Below the pieces are notes generated by a model. It worked only from the letters and a program-made list of their open reading frames with translations, ran no database searches and was not told where the DNA came from. Shown one piece after another: positions 8,459 through 17,263 of a stretch of DNA of 64,000 nucleotides (within the stretch, counting starts at the first letter, position 1; every line of letters begins with the position of its first letter). The stretch covers positions 1,313,168-1,377,167 of the forward strand of contig NZ_LT984884.1 of assembly GCF_900258515.1 (NCBI RefSeq). The letters are read 5' to 3'. Source of the DNA: Lentibacillus sp. Marseille-P4043 (GTDB taxonomy: Bacteria; Bacillota; Bacilli; Bacillales; Amphibacillaceae). A program made the position numbers and the translations under genes.

Positions 8459-9469
8459 TTAATCGAAAATAGATTTGAATTTACCTGGAAAATCGGAGTT
8501 TTGCGGGAAGTCATTAACGTATGGTGCGAGGTATTTTCTTGCGCTGTTTTTCCCGGTGTATTTTAAATTCATGGATTTAAGAATTACATAGATGCTTTTA
8601 GGTGATTCTATTTGCAGTAAATCTCGGCATTGTTTATTTGTGATTGTGTTGTTATAAAGTAGGAAATAATCTAATATAATACGTTCGTGTGCGGAGTGTT
8701 CAGTAGTTGAACATTTTGGGCAAGACCATTTTTTGTAAAGACGAATCATGGGGTAGTATGCACATGAAGGACATGACACACCCTTAATAAGGTGATGATC
8801 CTGGATATTGTATCTTCTGATTAAGTCAGGATGATGTGGATTGTTATTAGTTATTATCGAATCACTTATCATTTTTATTTGGCTTTTGTTCAATATATTT
8901 TTTGTGTACTTCTTATTAATCTCGTCCAAATGCAAATGTAAACTTTCCGTTCGAATTATCTTCTTATAAATGCCTGGATCATTTTGTTTAATTCTAAAAA
9001 TAGTGGATGGATTACTAATCACTACTAAAGTTTCGATCGGGATTGTTATACCAAGCCTCTGTAGCCAAGCTTTTAAATGCATTTTTTGTGTCTCGGCTTG
9101 TAATACTGGATCCTTGATTGCAGTTATTTTATCACCGTTTTTCTGAATTAATTGATTTAACTCTGCGTCATATTCCAGTTCGCCAGCAAGATTTTTAATT
9201 TCCAGTATGCATATGAAATTCTTGGAAAGGATTAGCGTGTCAATTTGAAAGGAATTGTTGTGATTTTTTAAGCGGATGTTGTGAAAAATGAAGAAGTCTT
9301 TATGTGGATAGATTGATAAGTTATAATCAACCTCTTTCTCACCGTAATATCCAGCATTAAACCGATTATAATCTTCTATGAGTTTTCGATTTGTTCTGTA
9401 TCTCTCTTTCAAATTTCGAAATAATGCCTCGTAACATAAAATAACAGATGGCTTTTTTCTTAGCAGCAT
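8459..9469 (-). CDS. NERD domain-containing protein with C-terminal zinc ribbon
   Basis: A 336-aa protein with a nuclease-related domain (NERD) at about residues 40-160: the segments FQIDTLILSKNFICILEIKN match the predicted endonuclease-like core with its Asp and Glu-x-Lys. Two CPxC pairs near residues 235-255 (CPSC and CPKC) form a zinc ribbon of the topoisomerase type, followed by an HRDC-like or helical tail. NERD proteins are common in Bacillaceae, often linked to DNA processing, but their function is not established. The start at 9469 (MLLRKKPSV) is chosen because most relatives begin this way; an earlier ATG at 9568 has no ribosome site. It is the only gene between arrays 2 and 3 and is absent from this place in Bacillus subtilis, so it was probably acquired. 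Confidence 0.85.
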   Translation of the reverse strand: MLLRKKPSVILCYEALFRNLKERYRTNRKLIEDYNRFNAGYYGEKEVDYNLSIYPHKDFFIFHNIRLKNHNNSFQIDTLILSKNFICILEIKNLAGELEYDAELNQLIQKNGDKITAIKDPVLQAETQKMHLKAWLQRLGITIPIETLVVISNPSTIFRIKQNDPGIYKKIIRTESLHLHLDEINKKYTKNILNKSQIKMISDSIITNNNPHHPDLIRRYNIQDHHLIKGVSCPSCAYYPMIRLYKKWSCPKCSTTEHSAHERIILDYFLLYNNTITNKQCRDLLQIESPKSIYVILKSMNLKYTGKNSARKYLAPYVNDFPQNSDFPGKFKSIFD

Positions 9470-9627
9470 AATGACCAAAAAAATTTCCCCTTTCTTTCTA
9501 TAGTACATATAGTAATTCGACAAAAAATGAAAAAGTCCTTTAATTAAATATAAAATTTTTGTGAACATTTATATAACAAGTTAATTATTTGCCAGAAAAC
9601 GAGGCCAGAATAACTATCCATAACCGA

Positions 9628-10232
9628 AAACATCAACCCGAGAGCAGAAACATCGACCCGAATCGCAAAACATCAACCCGAGCGCGGAAACATCGGCGCG
9701 AGCGCAAGAACATCGTCCCGAGAGCGAGAACATCAACCCGAGTCGCGAAACATCGACCCTAATCGCAAAACATCAACCCGAGCGCGGAAACATCGGCGCG
9801 AGCGCAAGAACATCGTCCCGAGAGCGAGAACATCAACCCGAGAGCAGAAACATCGACCCGAATCGCAAAACATCAACCCGAGCGCGGAAACATCGGCGCG
9901 AGCGCAAGAACATCGTCCCGAGAGCGGAAACATCGACCCGAATCGCGAAAACATCGGCGCGAGCACGGGAACATCAGCGCGAGCGGCAGAACATCGGCGC
10001 GAGAACGAGAACATCAACCCGAGCACGAGAACATCAACCCGAATCGCGAAACATCAACCCGAATCGCAAAACATCAACCCGAACGCGAAAATATCGACCC
10101 GAGCGCAGAAACATCGGCGCGAGAAGAGAAACATCAACCCGAGCGCGAGAACATCAACCCGAATCGCAAAACATCGGCCCGAATCACGAAACATCAACCC
10201 GAATCGCGAAACATCAACCCGAAACCCATCAA
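9628..10232 (+). repeat. 20-bp GC-rich tandem array, locus 3
   Basis: About 30 units. It contains an exact higher-order repeat of 100 bp (five units) present three times, with the marker AATCGCAAAACATCAACCCG at 9661, 9761 and 9861. Near 9957-10018 it includes the same three-unit module that dominates array 2, on the other side of the NERD gene. The last 10 units use the AACCC word almost exclusively. Confidence 0.95.
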
Positions 10233-10302
10233 CCACGCCTAGTTCGCAATACCTATTTCCCCTACAAAATTCACCGAACTTTTTTCCATTATATGCAGTT
10301 AA

Positions 10303-10331
10303 TTGTTGAATTTTGTGGTAAAATATAATAT
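10303..10331 (+). promoter_or_regulatory. Sigma-A promoter of mbl
   Basis: TTGTTG at 10303-10308 and TAATAT at 10326-10331 are separated by 17 bases, about 65 bases before the mbl start. The promoter lies after array 3, so mbl expression does not need readthrough of the array. Confidence 0.6.
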
Positions 10332-10394
10332 TAGTAGCATTATGTCCTCTGACAGGTGCGAGATGAGTATATGTAGCAGGGAGGATCTAGATTC

Positions 10395-11396
10395 ATGTTT
10401 TCTAGGGATATTGGAATTGACCTTGGAACTGCCAATGTTTTGATTCACTTAAAAGGAAAAGGGATAGTTTTGGATGAGCCATCAGTCGTTGCGATGGATC
10501 GCACCACAGGCAGGGTGCTTGAGGTTGGCGAGGCAGCGCGTCGAATGGTTGGTCGTACACCAGGAAATATTGAAGCCATTCGTCCATTAAAGGATGGAGT
10601 AATTGCGGACTTTGATGTAACAGAAGCAATGTTAAAACATTTTATAAATAAAATTAATGTAAAAGGATTTTTGTCGAAACCGAGAATGCTGATTTGCTGC
10701 CCAACGAACATTACGAAGGTGGAGCAGAAAGCAATTAAGGAAGCGGCTGAAAAATCAGGTGGTAAGAAAGTTTATTTGGAAGAAGAGCCAAAAGTAGCGG
10801 CGATTGGAGCTGGGATGGAAATTTTCCAACCGAGTGGAAATATGGTCGTTGATATTGGTGGCGGCACAACGGATGTGGCTGTCCTTTCAATGGGTGATAT
10901 TGTTACAGCACAATCGATCAAGATGGCTGGCGACAAATTTGACGGAGAAATTCTTCAATACATAAAGAAAAAGTATAAATTGTTAATTGGGGAACGTACT
11001 GCGGAAGATATTAAGATTAATGTCGCGACTGTTTTTGAAAATTCTCGAAAAGAAGAAATGGATATTCGCGGCCGTGATATGGTTTCTGGATTACCACGGA
11101 CGATTACCGTTTATTCAGATGAAATTGAGGGTGCCCTAAGGGAATCAGCAGCATTGATTACCCAGGCGGCCAAATCAGTTTTAGAACACACACCACCGGA
11201 ATTATCCGCAGATATTATTGATCGCGGTGTTATTTTGACAGGTGGGGGAGCAATGATTCACGGTATCGATCAGTTGTTAGCAGAAGAATTAAAAGTTCCT
11301 GTTTTTATGTCAGAAGAGCCGATGAATTGTGTTGCCAAAGGGACAGGCATCATGTTAGAAAACATTGATAAAATTGAACGCAAAAAAATTGTTTGA
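10395..11396 (+). CDS. mbl: Cell-shape protein Mbl (MreB-like actin homologue)
   Basis: A 333-aa actin-like ATPase, the same length as Bacillus Mbl, which organises sidewall peptidoglycan and teichoic acid synthesis along the cell cylinder. The phosphate-binding loops are visible: DIGIDLGTANVLIH at the N-terminus, MVVDIGGGTTDVAVLS near residue 155 and GVILTGGGAMIHG near residue 285. The ATG at 10395 has a gggagg site upstream. Its place after spoIIID and before flhO matches the Bacillus order and supports Mbl rather than MreB or MreBH. Confidence 0.97.
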   Translation: MFSRDIGIDLGTANVLIHLKGKGIVLDEPSVVAMDRTTGRVLEVGEAARRMVGRTPGNIEAIRPLKDGVIADFDVTEAMLKHFINKINVKGFLSKPRMLICCPTNITKVEQKAIKEAAEKSGGKKVYLEEEPKVAAIGAGMEIFQPSGNMVVDIGGGTTDVAVLSMGDIVTAQSIKMAGDKFDGEILQYIKKKYKLLIGERTAEDIKINVATVFENSRKEEMDIRGRDMVSGLPRTITVYSDEIEGALRESAALITQAAKSVLEHTPPELSADIIDRGVILTGGGAMIHGIDQLLAEELKVPVFMSEEPMNCVAKGTGIMLENIDKIERKKIV

Positions 11397-11499
11397 TCCA
11401 TGATAAAGGAATTTTCTCAGACGAAAAACCTAATCTGTCTATCTACTTACCCATTATTTTAATGTTTTAAACCAAAATTAAAAGGGGGCCTTGAGCACA

Positions 11500-12303
11500 T
11501 TGCTTAGAGGATTTTATACAGCAGCGAGTGGAATGATTGCCCAACAGCGGCGTCAGGAAGCATTGTCGAATAATATTGCAAATGCAAATACACCTGGTTA
11601 TAAAGCAGATCAGCCAACATTGCGTGCATTTCCCGAGCTACTGATGCAGCAAATGGGATCGCGTCAAATTCCGACAAAGAAAGGCTTGAATTTGCCAGTG
11701 CAGCAGGACATTGGCTCTTTGAACACGGGGGTATATGTTCAGGAAAATGTCCCGAATTATGCCCAAGGTGATGTAAGAGAAACAGGTATTTCTACTGATA
11801 TGGCACTCATTAATGGGGAATTGCCTGATGAAACGGGGTCGCTTTTCTTTACGGTACAAAATGAAGCAGGCGAACAGCAATATACACGAAATGGTAATTT
11901 TACTGTAGATGGACAAGGTTTTCTCACAACGAATCAAGGATATTATGTTTTAGATCAGGCTGGAAACCCAATTCAAACGGGTGGAATGGAATTTACGGTT
12001 ACAGAAAATGGAGACATTCAAGTTGGTGGGCAAACGATCCCATTAGGCATTGCTTATACAGCTGATGCCAATGCCTTAGAAAAGGTAGGTAATGGATTGT
12101 TCGCCGGCGAAGCTGATGCAGTACCAGCTGGAGAAACATTCACTGTGAAGCAAGGATTTTTAGAACGTTCCAATGTTGATGCATTGCAGTCAATGACGGA
12201 AATGATGGAATCGTACCGTACTTTTGAAACAAACCAGCGTGTCTTAAAGGCATACGATGAAAGTATGGGAAAAGCTGTCAGTGAAATTGCGCGGTTAAGT
12301 TAG
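11500..12303 (+). CDS. flhO: Flagellar hook-basal body rod protein FlhO
   Basis: A 267-aa FlgF/FlgG-type rod protein. The N-terminal signature (LSNNIANANTPGYK) and C-terminal helix (MTEMMESYRTFETNQRVLKAYD) are typical of axial flagellar proteins that pack into the rod between the MS ring and hook. I chose the TTG at 11500 because family members begin MLRG; an in-frame TTG at 11491 lies only 2 bases from the aaaggggg ribosome site, which is too close. It is followed after 11 bases by flhP in one operon. The cell is therefore probably motile. Confidence 0.93.
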   Translation: MLRGFYTAASGMIAQQRRQEALSNNIANANTPGYKADQPTLRAFPELLMQQMGSRQIPTKKGLNLPVQQDIGSLNTGVYVQENVPNYAQGDVRETGISTDMALINGELPDETGSLFFTVQNEAGEQQYTRNGNFTVDGQGFLTTNQGYYVLDQAGNPIQTGGMEFTVTENGDIQVGGQTIPLGIAYTADANALEKVGNGLFAGEADAVPAGETFTVKQGFLERSNVDALQSMTEMMESYRTFETNQRVLKAYDESMGKAVSEIARLS

Positions 12304-12314
12304 GAGGGTATTTT

Positions 12315-13145
12315 ATGTCAAGAACGATGATCCAAGCAGCAGTAACAATGAATCAATTGCAGAATAAGCTTGATTTAATTGGCCATAATTTAGCGAATAG
12401 CCAAACAACCGGATATAAAAATCGTCAGGCAGACTTTTCTTCGCTGTTGTTCCAGCAAATGGACAATATGACAGACCCTGCTAACGTTGAGGGGCGCTTA
12501 ACCCCTGATGGCGTGCGAGTCGGTTCGGGGGCGAAGTTAGGCCATACGAACATTGACTTATCACTTGGCTCTTTAAAAGAAACAGGTCGCTCATTGGATA
12601 CGGCATTGGTGAATGAAAACCAATTATTTCAAATTCAAGTTACCGATAATGGGGTCACAGAAACACGCTATACCCGGGATGGGTCTTTCTATTTAAGCCC
12701 GATAAATAATAATCAAGCGGTTATGTTGACAACAAAAGACGGCCATCCTGTTATCGGTGAAAATGGTCCGATAACTTTTGCTGATGGATTTGATGACATC
12801 GACATTCGGTCAAATGGACAAATCTATGTTAGACGTGGCGATCAAACAGAAACGGTTGGAAAACTTTCGGTAGTTGAGGCTAATCGTCCAAGACTTTTAG
12901 AAGCTACCGGTCAAAATGAGTTTCGCTTACCAGATCTTAATGCACTTGGATTTGATTTTGCTGAAGTCATTCAAGCCACAGATCCAGCTGCCGATATTTT
13001 GAAAAGTGGGACATTGGAGCAATCGAATGTTGATATTTCTAAACAAATGACTGATATGATTACTGCACAACGATCCTACCAATTCAATGGACGGACCATT
13101 TCGATGAGCGATCAAATGATGGGTCTTGTTAATCAGCTTAGGTAG
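12315..13145 (+). CDS. flhP: Flagellar hook-basal body rod protein FlhP
   Basis: A 276-aa paralogue of FlhO with the same axial-protein signatures: LIGHNLANSQTTGYKNRQ near residue 25 and the C-terminal MTDMITAQRSYQFNGRTISM. It forms part of the distal rod with FlhO. Translation is set up by taggaggg 8 bases before the ATG, and the stop codon of flhO lies inside this spacer, so the two genes are translated as a pair. Length is normal for the family. Confidence 0.94.
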   Translation: MSRTMIQAAVTMNQLQNKLDLIGHNLANSQTTGYKNRQADFSSLLFQQMDNMTDPANVEGRLTPDGVRVGSGAKLGHTNIDLSLGSLKETGRSLDTALVNENQLFQIQVTDNGVTETRYTRDGSFYLSPINNNQAVMLTTKDGHPVIGENGPITFADGFDDIDIRSNGQIYVRRGDQTETVGKLSVVEANRPRLLEATGQNEFRLPDLNALGFDFAEVIQATDPAADILKSGTLEQSNVDISKQMTDMITAQRSYQFNGRTISMSDQMMGLVNQLR

Positions 13146-13266
13146 TAACATTGACGAATCACGAAAAAATCACTATAGTAGTTTTATAGAAAAGCTATCC
13201 TATGATCGGAAGTTCACTTTTTCAGAATTTGCTAGCGTCATTGAAAAGGCTATCCAAGAATTGTAG
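13126..13266 (+). CDS. Possible small ORF overlapping the flhP end
   Basis: A 46-codon frame runs from a TTG at 13126, overlaps the last 20 bases of flhP and ends at 13266. The peptide is mixed and amphipathic (NHYSSFIEKLSYDRKFTFSE in the middle) and looks more like a real protein than random sequence. There is no good ATG/GTG start and only a poor ribosome site; translation could be coupled to flhP, or an ATT at 13150 could be used. I do not recognise the family. Confidence 0.3.
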   Translation: MLISLGSNIDESRKNHYSSFIEKLSYDRKFTFSEFASVIEKAIQEL

Positions 13267-13322
13267 AGATTTTATGAATGGTTACATCATGAACCCTGCA
13301 AGGAAATAAGGAGAACCGTGCC

Positions 13323-13904
13323 ATGTCCACTAACCAATCGAAGAAAAAGACTGTTAATGAAGAACAGCCCAAAAACCGGTTTCTGAACGAATTGCGTAAA
13401 AAAGGGAAACGTGTACGCTGGCGGCTGACTGCTTTGTTAAAAAAATTAAGAAAGAAATTGAAACAACTGCTGGACAAACTGCAGGAGTTGTGGAAAAAGC
13501 TTCAGGAAAAAATAAAAGAGAAGCTTAAGAAACGTCATGAGAAGAAACAAGCAAAACGGGAAAAGAAAGAAAAAGAGGCATCAGAAAAAAATGCACTCGA
13601 ACCAGTAAAAGAGGAAACAGTCGAGAAAAGAAAACCTGAACCGACAAAGGAAGAAACGTCGGATAAGAAAACCCGTAAACAACAAAAGCAACAGCAAAAA
13701 GCAGAAAAGAAGAAAAACAAGAAGCCAAGACGACGTATCTTTCCAATTTGGCTACGGATCATTGTTGTACTGCTTTTTCTTGCGGGGGCGTTAATAATCG
13801 GGGCAATGGTTGGTTTTGGGGTTATCGGCGATGGCAAACCATCAGATGCACTGGAAAAGGAAACATGGCAGCATATTATTGATATTGTTCTAAAAGAAAA
13901 GTGA
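13323..13904 (+). CDS. EpuA-like membrane protein with basic coiled-coil N-terminus
   Basis: A 193-aa protein. The C-terminal 55 residues match the EpuA family (Pfam name as I recall), often mislabelled DNA-directed RNA polymerase subunit beta: the signature RRRIFPIWLRIIVV starts the single membrane segment and ETWQHIIDIV ends the protein. The first 140 residues are an extremely Lys/Glu-rich predicted coiled coil, far longer than usual. The function of the family is unknown. aaggag stands 11 bases before the ATG. It sits between flhP and fabZ. No RNA polymerase role should be assumed. Confidence 0.8.
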   Translation: MSTNQSKKKTVNEEQPKNRFLNELRKKGKRVRWRLTALLKKLRKKLKQLLDKLQELWKKLQEKIKEKLKKRHEKKQAKREKKEKEASEKNALEPVKEETVEKRKPEPTKEETSDKKTRKQQKQQQKAEKKKNKKPRRRIFPIWLRIIVVLLFLAGALIIGAMVGFGVIGDGKPSDALEKETWQHIIDIVLKEK

Positions 13905-13911
13905 TGATCAC

Positions 13912-13946
13912 AAAGCATGGGTACAAGCGCGTAACCATGCTTTTTT
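13912..13946 (+). terminator. Terminator after the EpuA-like gene
   Basis: AAGCATGG pairs with CCATGCTT, followed by a T-run. On the other strand it could also serve the small membrane-protein gene that ends at 13957. Confidence 0.85.
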
Positions 13947-13956
13947 GATGAGAGCA

Positions 13957-14103
13957 CTAAGAATGATGCTTCCCTTTAACGAGTCGATAAATGAACACAA
14001 TCAAGGCGACGACGAGCAGAATATGCACGAGTCCACCGGCAATTTTGAACAATAATCCAAGTGCCCATAAAATAAGTAAAATGACAATAATAGTCCAAAG
14101 CAC
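13957..14103 (-). CDS. Small Lmo0937-type hydrophobic membrane protein
   Basis: A 48-aa ORF, too short for most gene callers. It begins with GTG, preceded by aaggagg 8 bases upstream. The sequence (VLWTIIVILLILWALGLLFK at the start, then a Gly-rich turn, a second membrane helix and a basic KGKHHS end) matches the small Lmo0937/DUF5670 family of two-helix membrane proteins found in many Firmicutes, whose role is unknown and which is often stress-induced. It is convergent with the EpuA-like gene. Confidence 0.75.
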   Translation of the reverse strand: MLWTIIVILLILWALGLLFKIAGGLVHILLVVALIVFIYRLVKGKHHS

Positions 14104-14311
14104 CGCAATGCCCTCCTTCCTACGTTAACTTGTCCTGTTTCTTTTTTCTATATGCATGACTGAGGTGCTTTGCTAATTACAAGTCCTTACCTTGATTGCT
14201 GATACAACTTGTTGATTTCACCTGAGCAAGCTGATACCCCTTCAACTATTTCATCTATATCCCATTTCTCTGGTATAATAGGAAAAAGCATACATATTAG
14301 GAGTGATTCTC

Positions 14312-14731
14312 ATGGATATTCAACAAATAAAAGAGATCATCCCACATCGCTATCCATTTTTGTTGGTGGACAAGGTAACGGAAATGGAAGAAGGAAAGCG
14401 CGTTGTCGGGATAAAAAATGTAACAATTAATGAGCCGTTTTTTCAAGGACATTTTCCCGATTACCCAGTGATGCCAGGTGTTTTAATCATTGAAGCATTG
14501 GCTCAAGTTGGGGCCATTACGATGTTAAATAAGGAAGAAAACAAAGGTAAAATTGGTTTCTTGGCAGGTGTTGATAAATGCCGATTTAAACGTCAAGTTA
14601 AGCCTGGCGATCAGCTAAATTTGGAAGTGGAAATTACTCGCCTAAAAGGGCCAATTGGCAAAGGAAAAGGGATTGCTACAGTTGACGGGGAAATCGCCTG
14701 TGAAGCAGAAATAACTTTTGCGATTAAATAG
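14312..14731 (+). CDS. fabZ: 3-hydroxyacyl-ACP dehydratase FabZ
   Basis: A 139-aa hot-dog fold dehydratase of the type II fatty-acid synthesis cycle that converts 3-hydroxyacyl-ACP to trans-2-enoyl-ACP. The start [18 protein letters not shown], the catalytic His in [11 protein letters not shown] and the Glu in [10 protein letters not shown] are all present. The ATG at 14312 is chosen over an in-frame GTG at 14303 because of the family start and the taggagtg site upstream. This gene closes the syntenic block that began with spoIID. Confidence 0.97.
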   Translation: MDIQQIKEIIPHRYPFLLVDKVTEMEEGKRVVGIKNVTINEPFFQGHFPDYPVMPGVLIIEALAQVGAITMLNKEENKGKIGFLAGVDKCRFKRQVKPGDQLNLEVEITRLKGPIGKGKGIATVDGEIACEAEITFAIK

Positions 14732-14771
14732 TACATTTTTTAATAGGGGGAATTCACCTGCATATGAAAGA

Positions 14772-14808
14772 GGGACCCGCATCATCGATTGTGGTGGGTC
14801 CCATTTGT
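14772..14808 (+). terminator. Terminator after fabZ
   Basis: GGGACCC at 14772 pairs with GGGTCCC at 14796-14802 and is followed by ATTTGTTTT. The T-rich tail coincides with the left end of a dispersed repeat. Confidence 0.75.
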
Positions 14809-15333
14809 TTTCTAAAAGATTGGGACTGCGATTACTCGCCCCACCGAAAACATTTGTTCCCACAGGACAAGGAATGCTTCGGCAGCGATACATCGCACGT
14901 AGAAAATTGATCTGTATTTTCAAGGAGTCTACGTATTCTGCCTTCGCTGGTAGTAGTGTTTTAATTATCAAAAGAGGAAAGCCATGGAATTTGCATTACA
15001 CGATTTTTTTACTCCCTTGAACAGAAAGCTATTCTAAGCTGCGGAAAAATGCGAGACTCCTCGAAAATGAAGTACACATTTTCTTCGTGCGGTGAAGATT
15101 CAAGGATGTTTTTCCAAAGTCCAATGGGAAAAGGAACAGTCTGAAGACCCCGCAACGAGCGTCCTTTGCGAGTGAGGAGGCTGAAGCGTTCCCCATGGAA
15201 AGCGAGTATTTTTCCGCAGCGCCGGTTTAGCACTCGTCTTGTAAAGGATGGGAGGAAGTCACACTAAAGTTACTTCCCCATTTTATATCAACTACGAAAT
15301 TAAAAAACAGCAAACTCTACGAAAACAGCCTTC
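14804..15333 (+). repeat. MITE-like dispersed repeat R1, copy without array
   Basis: The left end reads TTTTCTAAAAGATTGGGAC and is followed by a block shared with 16291-16348 (CTGCGATTACTCGCCCCACC). The right end, ATCAACTACGAAATTAAAAA followed by CTACGAAAACAGCCTT, recurs at 16999-17046 and 23430-23465. The reverse complement of the right end (AAGGCTGTTTTCGTAGAG) resembles the left end of the second copy, so the ends are inverted repeats. The interior (about 15040-15230) holds a Bacillaceae-type GC-rich palindromic block with GACCCCGC, GAGGAGGCT and GGAAAGCGAG motifs. It stops 3 bases short of the TetR stop codon and has no credible gene. Confidence 0.7.
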
Positions 15334-15335
15334 CA

Positions 15336-16223
15336 TTACAATAGCCGAATATCAAGTTTTTCTGATATTAATTTCCGATATTTATCGAACTGATGGATAC
15401 CTTTAAAATTTGCCAGCATTCCTTGCATGACAATTTTTTTGGAGTCTGCTTTCTTAACTTCGGAAATTAGGAAGTCAATGACACCTTGCAATTCATTCAC
15501 GGTTTCCTTTTTTAAATCTATTTCATTCAGAATCTTTTGCATCTCCAGCAGGTAGTTCATAACCTCTTTTTTTGCCAATTCTTCTGGCGCCTTTATGTCG
15601 GAAAAAAGCGGCATGACCTTTTCCTCGGTAAGCAGCGGCTCTTCTTTGTTCGAGATTAATGAAAGGACGATATCATCCAAGCGCTCTACAATAAACAATG
15701 CTAATTTTGGAACTTTGATCGAAACCGTATCCTGGATTAACACCTGTAAATAACTGTTTCTAATCCCCTCAAACATCGTTTCAATATCAATTACATAGGG
15801 TTTTACTTCATCCCCATAGATGGCGGTAAGATTTTTTTCGTACCATTTGTGTATTTCCAATTGCATAAACCGGATAAATTCATACAATTGTTTGTTAAAA
15901 GTAATGGCTTGTTCTTTCAATTGGGTAAAAATAAAGTTTTTATGGTTTAATACTTCATAAAACTGTACTTCCACTTGGTTGATAAAATTTTCTTTTGGAT
16001 CGAGCTGTTCATCAATTACATTATTAATCCGTTCGTTCATTAATTCATAATAGTACCTAAATATTTCAACTAATAGTTCATCCTTCGATTGGAAGTGTAA
16101 ATAGAAGGCACCCTTGGAAACATTGCTTTTATCGGTGATTTCTTGAATCGATGTTGAGTAAAACCCCTTATCAGCAAAAAGATCAATGGAAGTAACGATT
16201 ATTTTCTTTTTCTTTTCATTCAT
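15336..16223 (-). CDS. TetR/AcrR-family regulator (YerO-like)
   Basis: A 295-aa TetR-type repressor. The N-terminal helix-turn-helix is clear (FYSTSIQEITDKSNVSKGAF at about residues 21-40, then YLHFQSKDELL), followed by a long helical ligand domain; at 295 residues it is larger than the average family member. It is divergent from the SwrC-like pump gene, as would be expected of a local repressor like Bacillus subtilis YerO. The palindromes near 17071 and 17221 are likely targets. Unusually, about 1 kb of repeat sequence (R1 element and array 4) lies between regulator and pump. Confidence 0.88.
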   Translation of the reverse strand: MNEKKKKIIVTSIDLFADKGFYSTSIQEITDKSNVSKGAFYLHFQSKDELLVEIFRYYYELMNERINNVIDEQLDPKENFINQVEVQFYEVLNHKNFIFTQLKEQAITFNKQLYEFIRFMQLEIHKWYEKNLTAIYGDEVKPYVIDIETMFEGIRNSYLQVLIQDTVSIKVPKLALFIVERLDDIVLSLISNKEEPLLTEEKVMPLFSDIKAPEELAKKEVMNYLLEMQKILNEIDLKKETVNELQGVIDFLISEVKKADSKKIVMQGMLANFKGIHQFDKYRKLISEKLDIRLL

Positions 16224-16290
16224 AAACCCACGCCCTTTACCTATTCATCCTGCTTAACAAAATTTCACATCAAAATGGTGAAATAAATTC

Positions 16291-17046
16291 AGGCTGTTTT
16301 CTAAAAGAGTGGGACTGCGATTACTCGCCCCACCGAAGCCATTTGTTGTATTTTACATAATATCAATAAACTGCGACATAACAGCAACGTGATTTCCTTT
16401 TTCTGACCACTTCAGATGGTAGTCGAAATGATAAAACAGTGGAGGAAATACACATGCGCGAGAACATCAACCCGAGCGCGGGAACATCGACCCGAATCGC
16501 GAGAACATCAACCCGAGCACGAGAACATCGACCCGAGAACGAAAACATCAACCCGAAACGAGAAAACATCAACCCGAAACGAGAAAACATCGACCCGAAT
16601 CGCGAGAACATCAACCCAGGAACGAGAACATCAACCCGAATCGCGAGAACATCAACCCGAGCGCGAGAAGATCGACCCAGGAACGGGAACATCGACCCGA
16701 ATCGCGAGAACATCAACCCGAGAACGAAAACATCGACCCGAATCGCGAGAACATCAACCCGAGCGCGAAAACATCAACCCGAGAACGAAAACATCGACCC
16801 GAATCGCGAGAACATCAACCCGAGAACGAAAACATCAACCCGAGCGCGAGAACATCGAACCGAATCGCGAGAACATCAACCCGAATCGCGAAGAACATCA
16901 ACCCGAGCGCGAGAACATCGACCCGAATCGCGAAACATCAACCCGAATCGCGGGAACATCAACCCGATCGGGGAGCGATTTCCTAGTTACTCGCATTTCC
17001 TATCAGCTACGAAACTAAAAACAACAAATATTACGAAAGAAGCCTT
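16291..17046 (+). repeat. MITE-like repeat R1, copy carrying array 4
   Basis: Left end AGGCTGTTTTCTAAAAGAGT at 16291 and right end TTACGAAAGAAGCCTT ending at 17046 form imperfect inverted repeats. The first 57 bases match the left part of the copy at 14804, and the last 50 bases match its right part. The interior palindromic block is replaced by the 20-bp array at about 16455-16970. Confidence 0.65.
16455..16970 (+). repeat. 20-bp GC-rich tandem array, locus 4
   Basis: About 25 units of 20-21 bp using almost only the AACCC and GACCC words. The array starts directly after a ribosome-site-like GTGGAGG and an ATG at 16454, so a translated repeat protein cannot be excluded here. It lies inside an R1 element, between the TetR gene and its probable target pump. 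Confidence 0.95.
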
Positions 17047-17070
17047 AATCTAAATCACCTATAGTTATTT

Positions 17071-17086
17071 ATGACCAGTTAGTCAT
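17071..17086. promoter_or_regulatory. TetR-type operator 1
   Basis: ATGACCAGTTAGTCAT is a near-perfect palindrome (ATGAC...GTCAT), one mismatch from a second copy exactly 150 bases downstream. It lies upstream of the pump promoter and is a likely site for the TetR protein encoded at 15336-16223. Confidence 0.65.
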
Positions 17087-17181
17087 TTTATTTTTGACTT
17101 TCGTTTATCGTATCAAAAGTATTACGTAAAACACAACTTTTTTAATCAAAAGAATGTGGCTGAGCGGAAATTATTAGTTGC

Positions 17182-17210
17182 TTGTCAGTCGTAAATCGGT
17201 TATATTAGAT
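17182..17210 (+). promoter_or_regulatory. Promoter of the SwrC-like pump gene
   Basis: TTGTCA at 17182-17187 and TTAGAT at 17205-17210 are spaced by 17 bases. Operator 2 begins 10 bases after the -10 element and would cover the transcription start. Confidence 0.5.
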
Positions 17211-17220
17211 ATTGTGTATT

Positions 17221-17236
17221 ATGACCAGTCAGTCAT
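17221..17236. promoter_or_regulatory. TetR-type operator 2
   Basis: ATGACCAGTCAGTCAT, a palindrome with ATGAC and GTCAT arms, immediately downstream of the predicted -10 element of the pump gene and 28 bases before its start codon. The location fits a roadblock or promoter-occlusion repressor. Confidence 0.7.
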
Positions 17237-17263
17237 AAAATAATAACGAACGGAGTGTGCTTT

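Noticed and set aside
7270..8514. Many long Arg-rich ORFs on both strands over array 2 (and likewise over arrays 1, 3-6, 8 and 10)
   Set aside because: They are the same repeat read in shifted frames; the unit has no stop codon in forward frames and few in reverse, so open frames arise automatically. No conserved domain or consistent start is visible. Arrays 4 and 10 are the only ones with a plausible initiation site and are treated as a finding, not a gene.
13323..13904. RNA polymerase beta subunit
   Set aside because: This is a common database label for EpuA-family proteins; the sequence is a small membrane protein with no polymerase motif.
14718..15233. ORFs inside the R1 repeat on both strands
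   Set aside because: They cover palindromic repeat sequence, lack ribosome sites and have no protein-like conservation.
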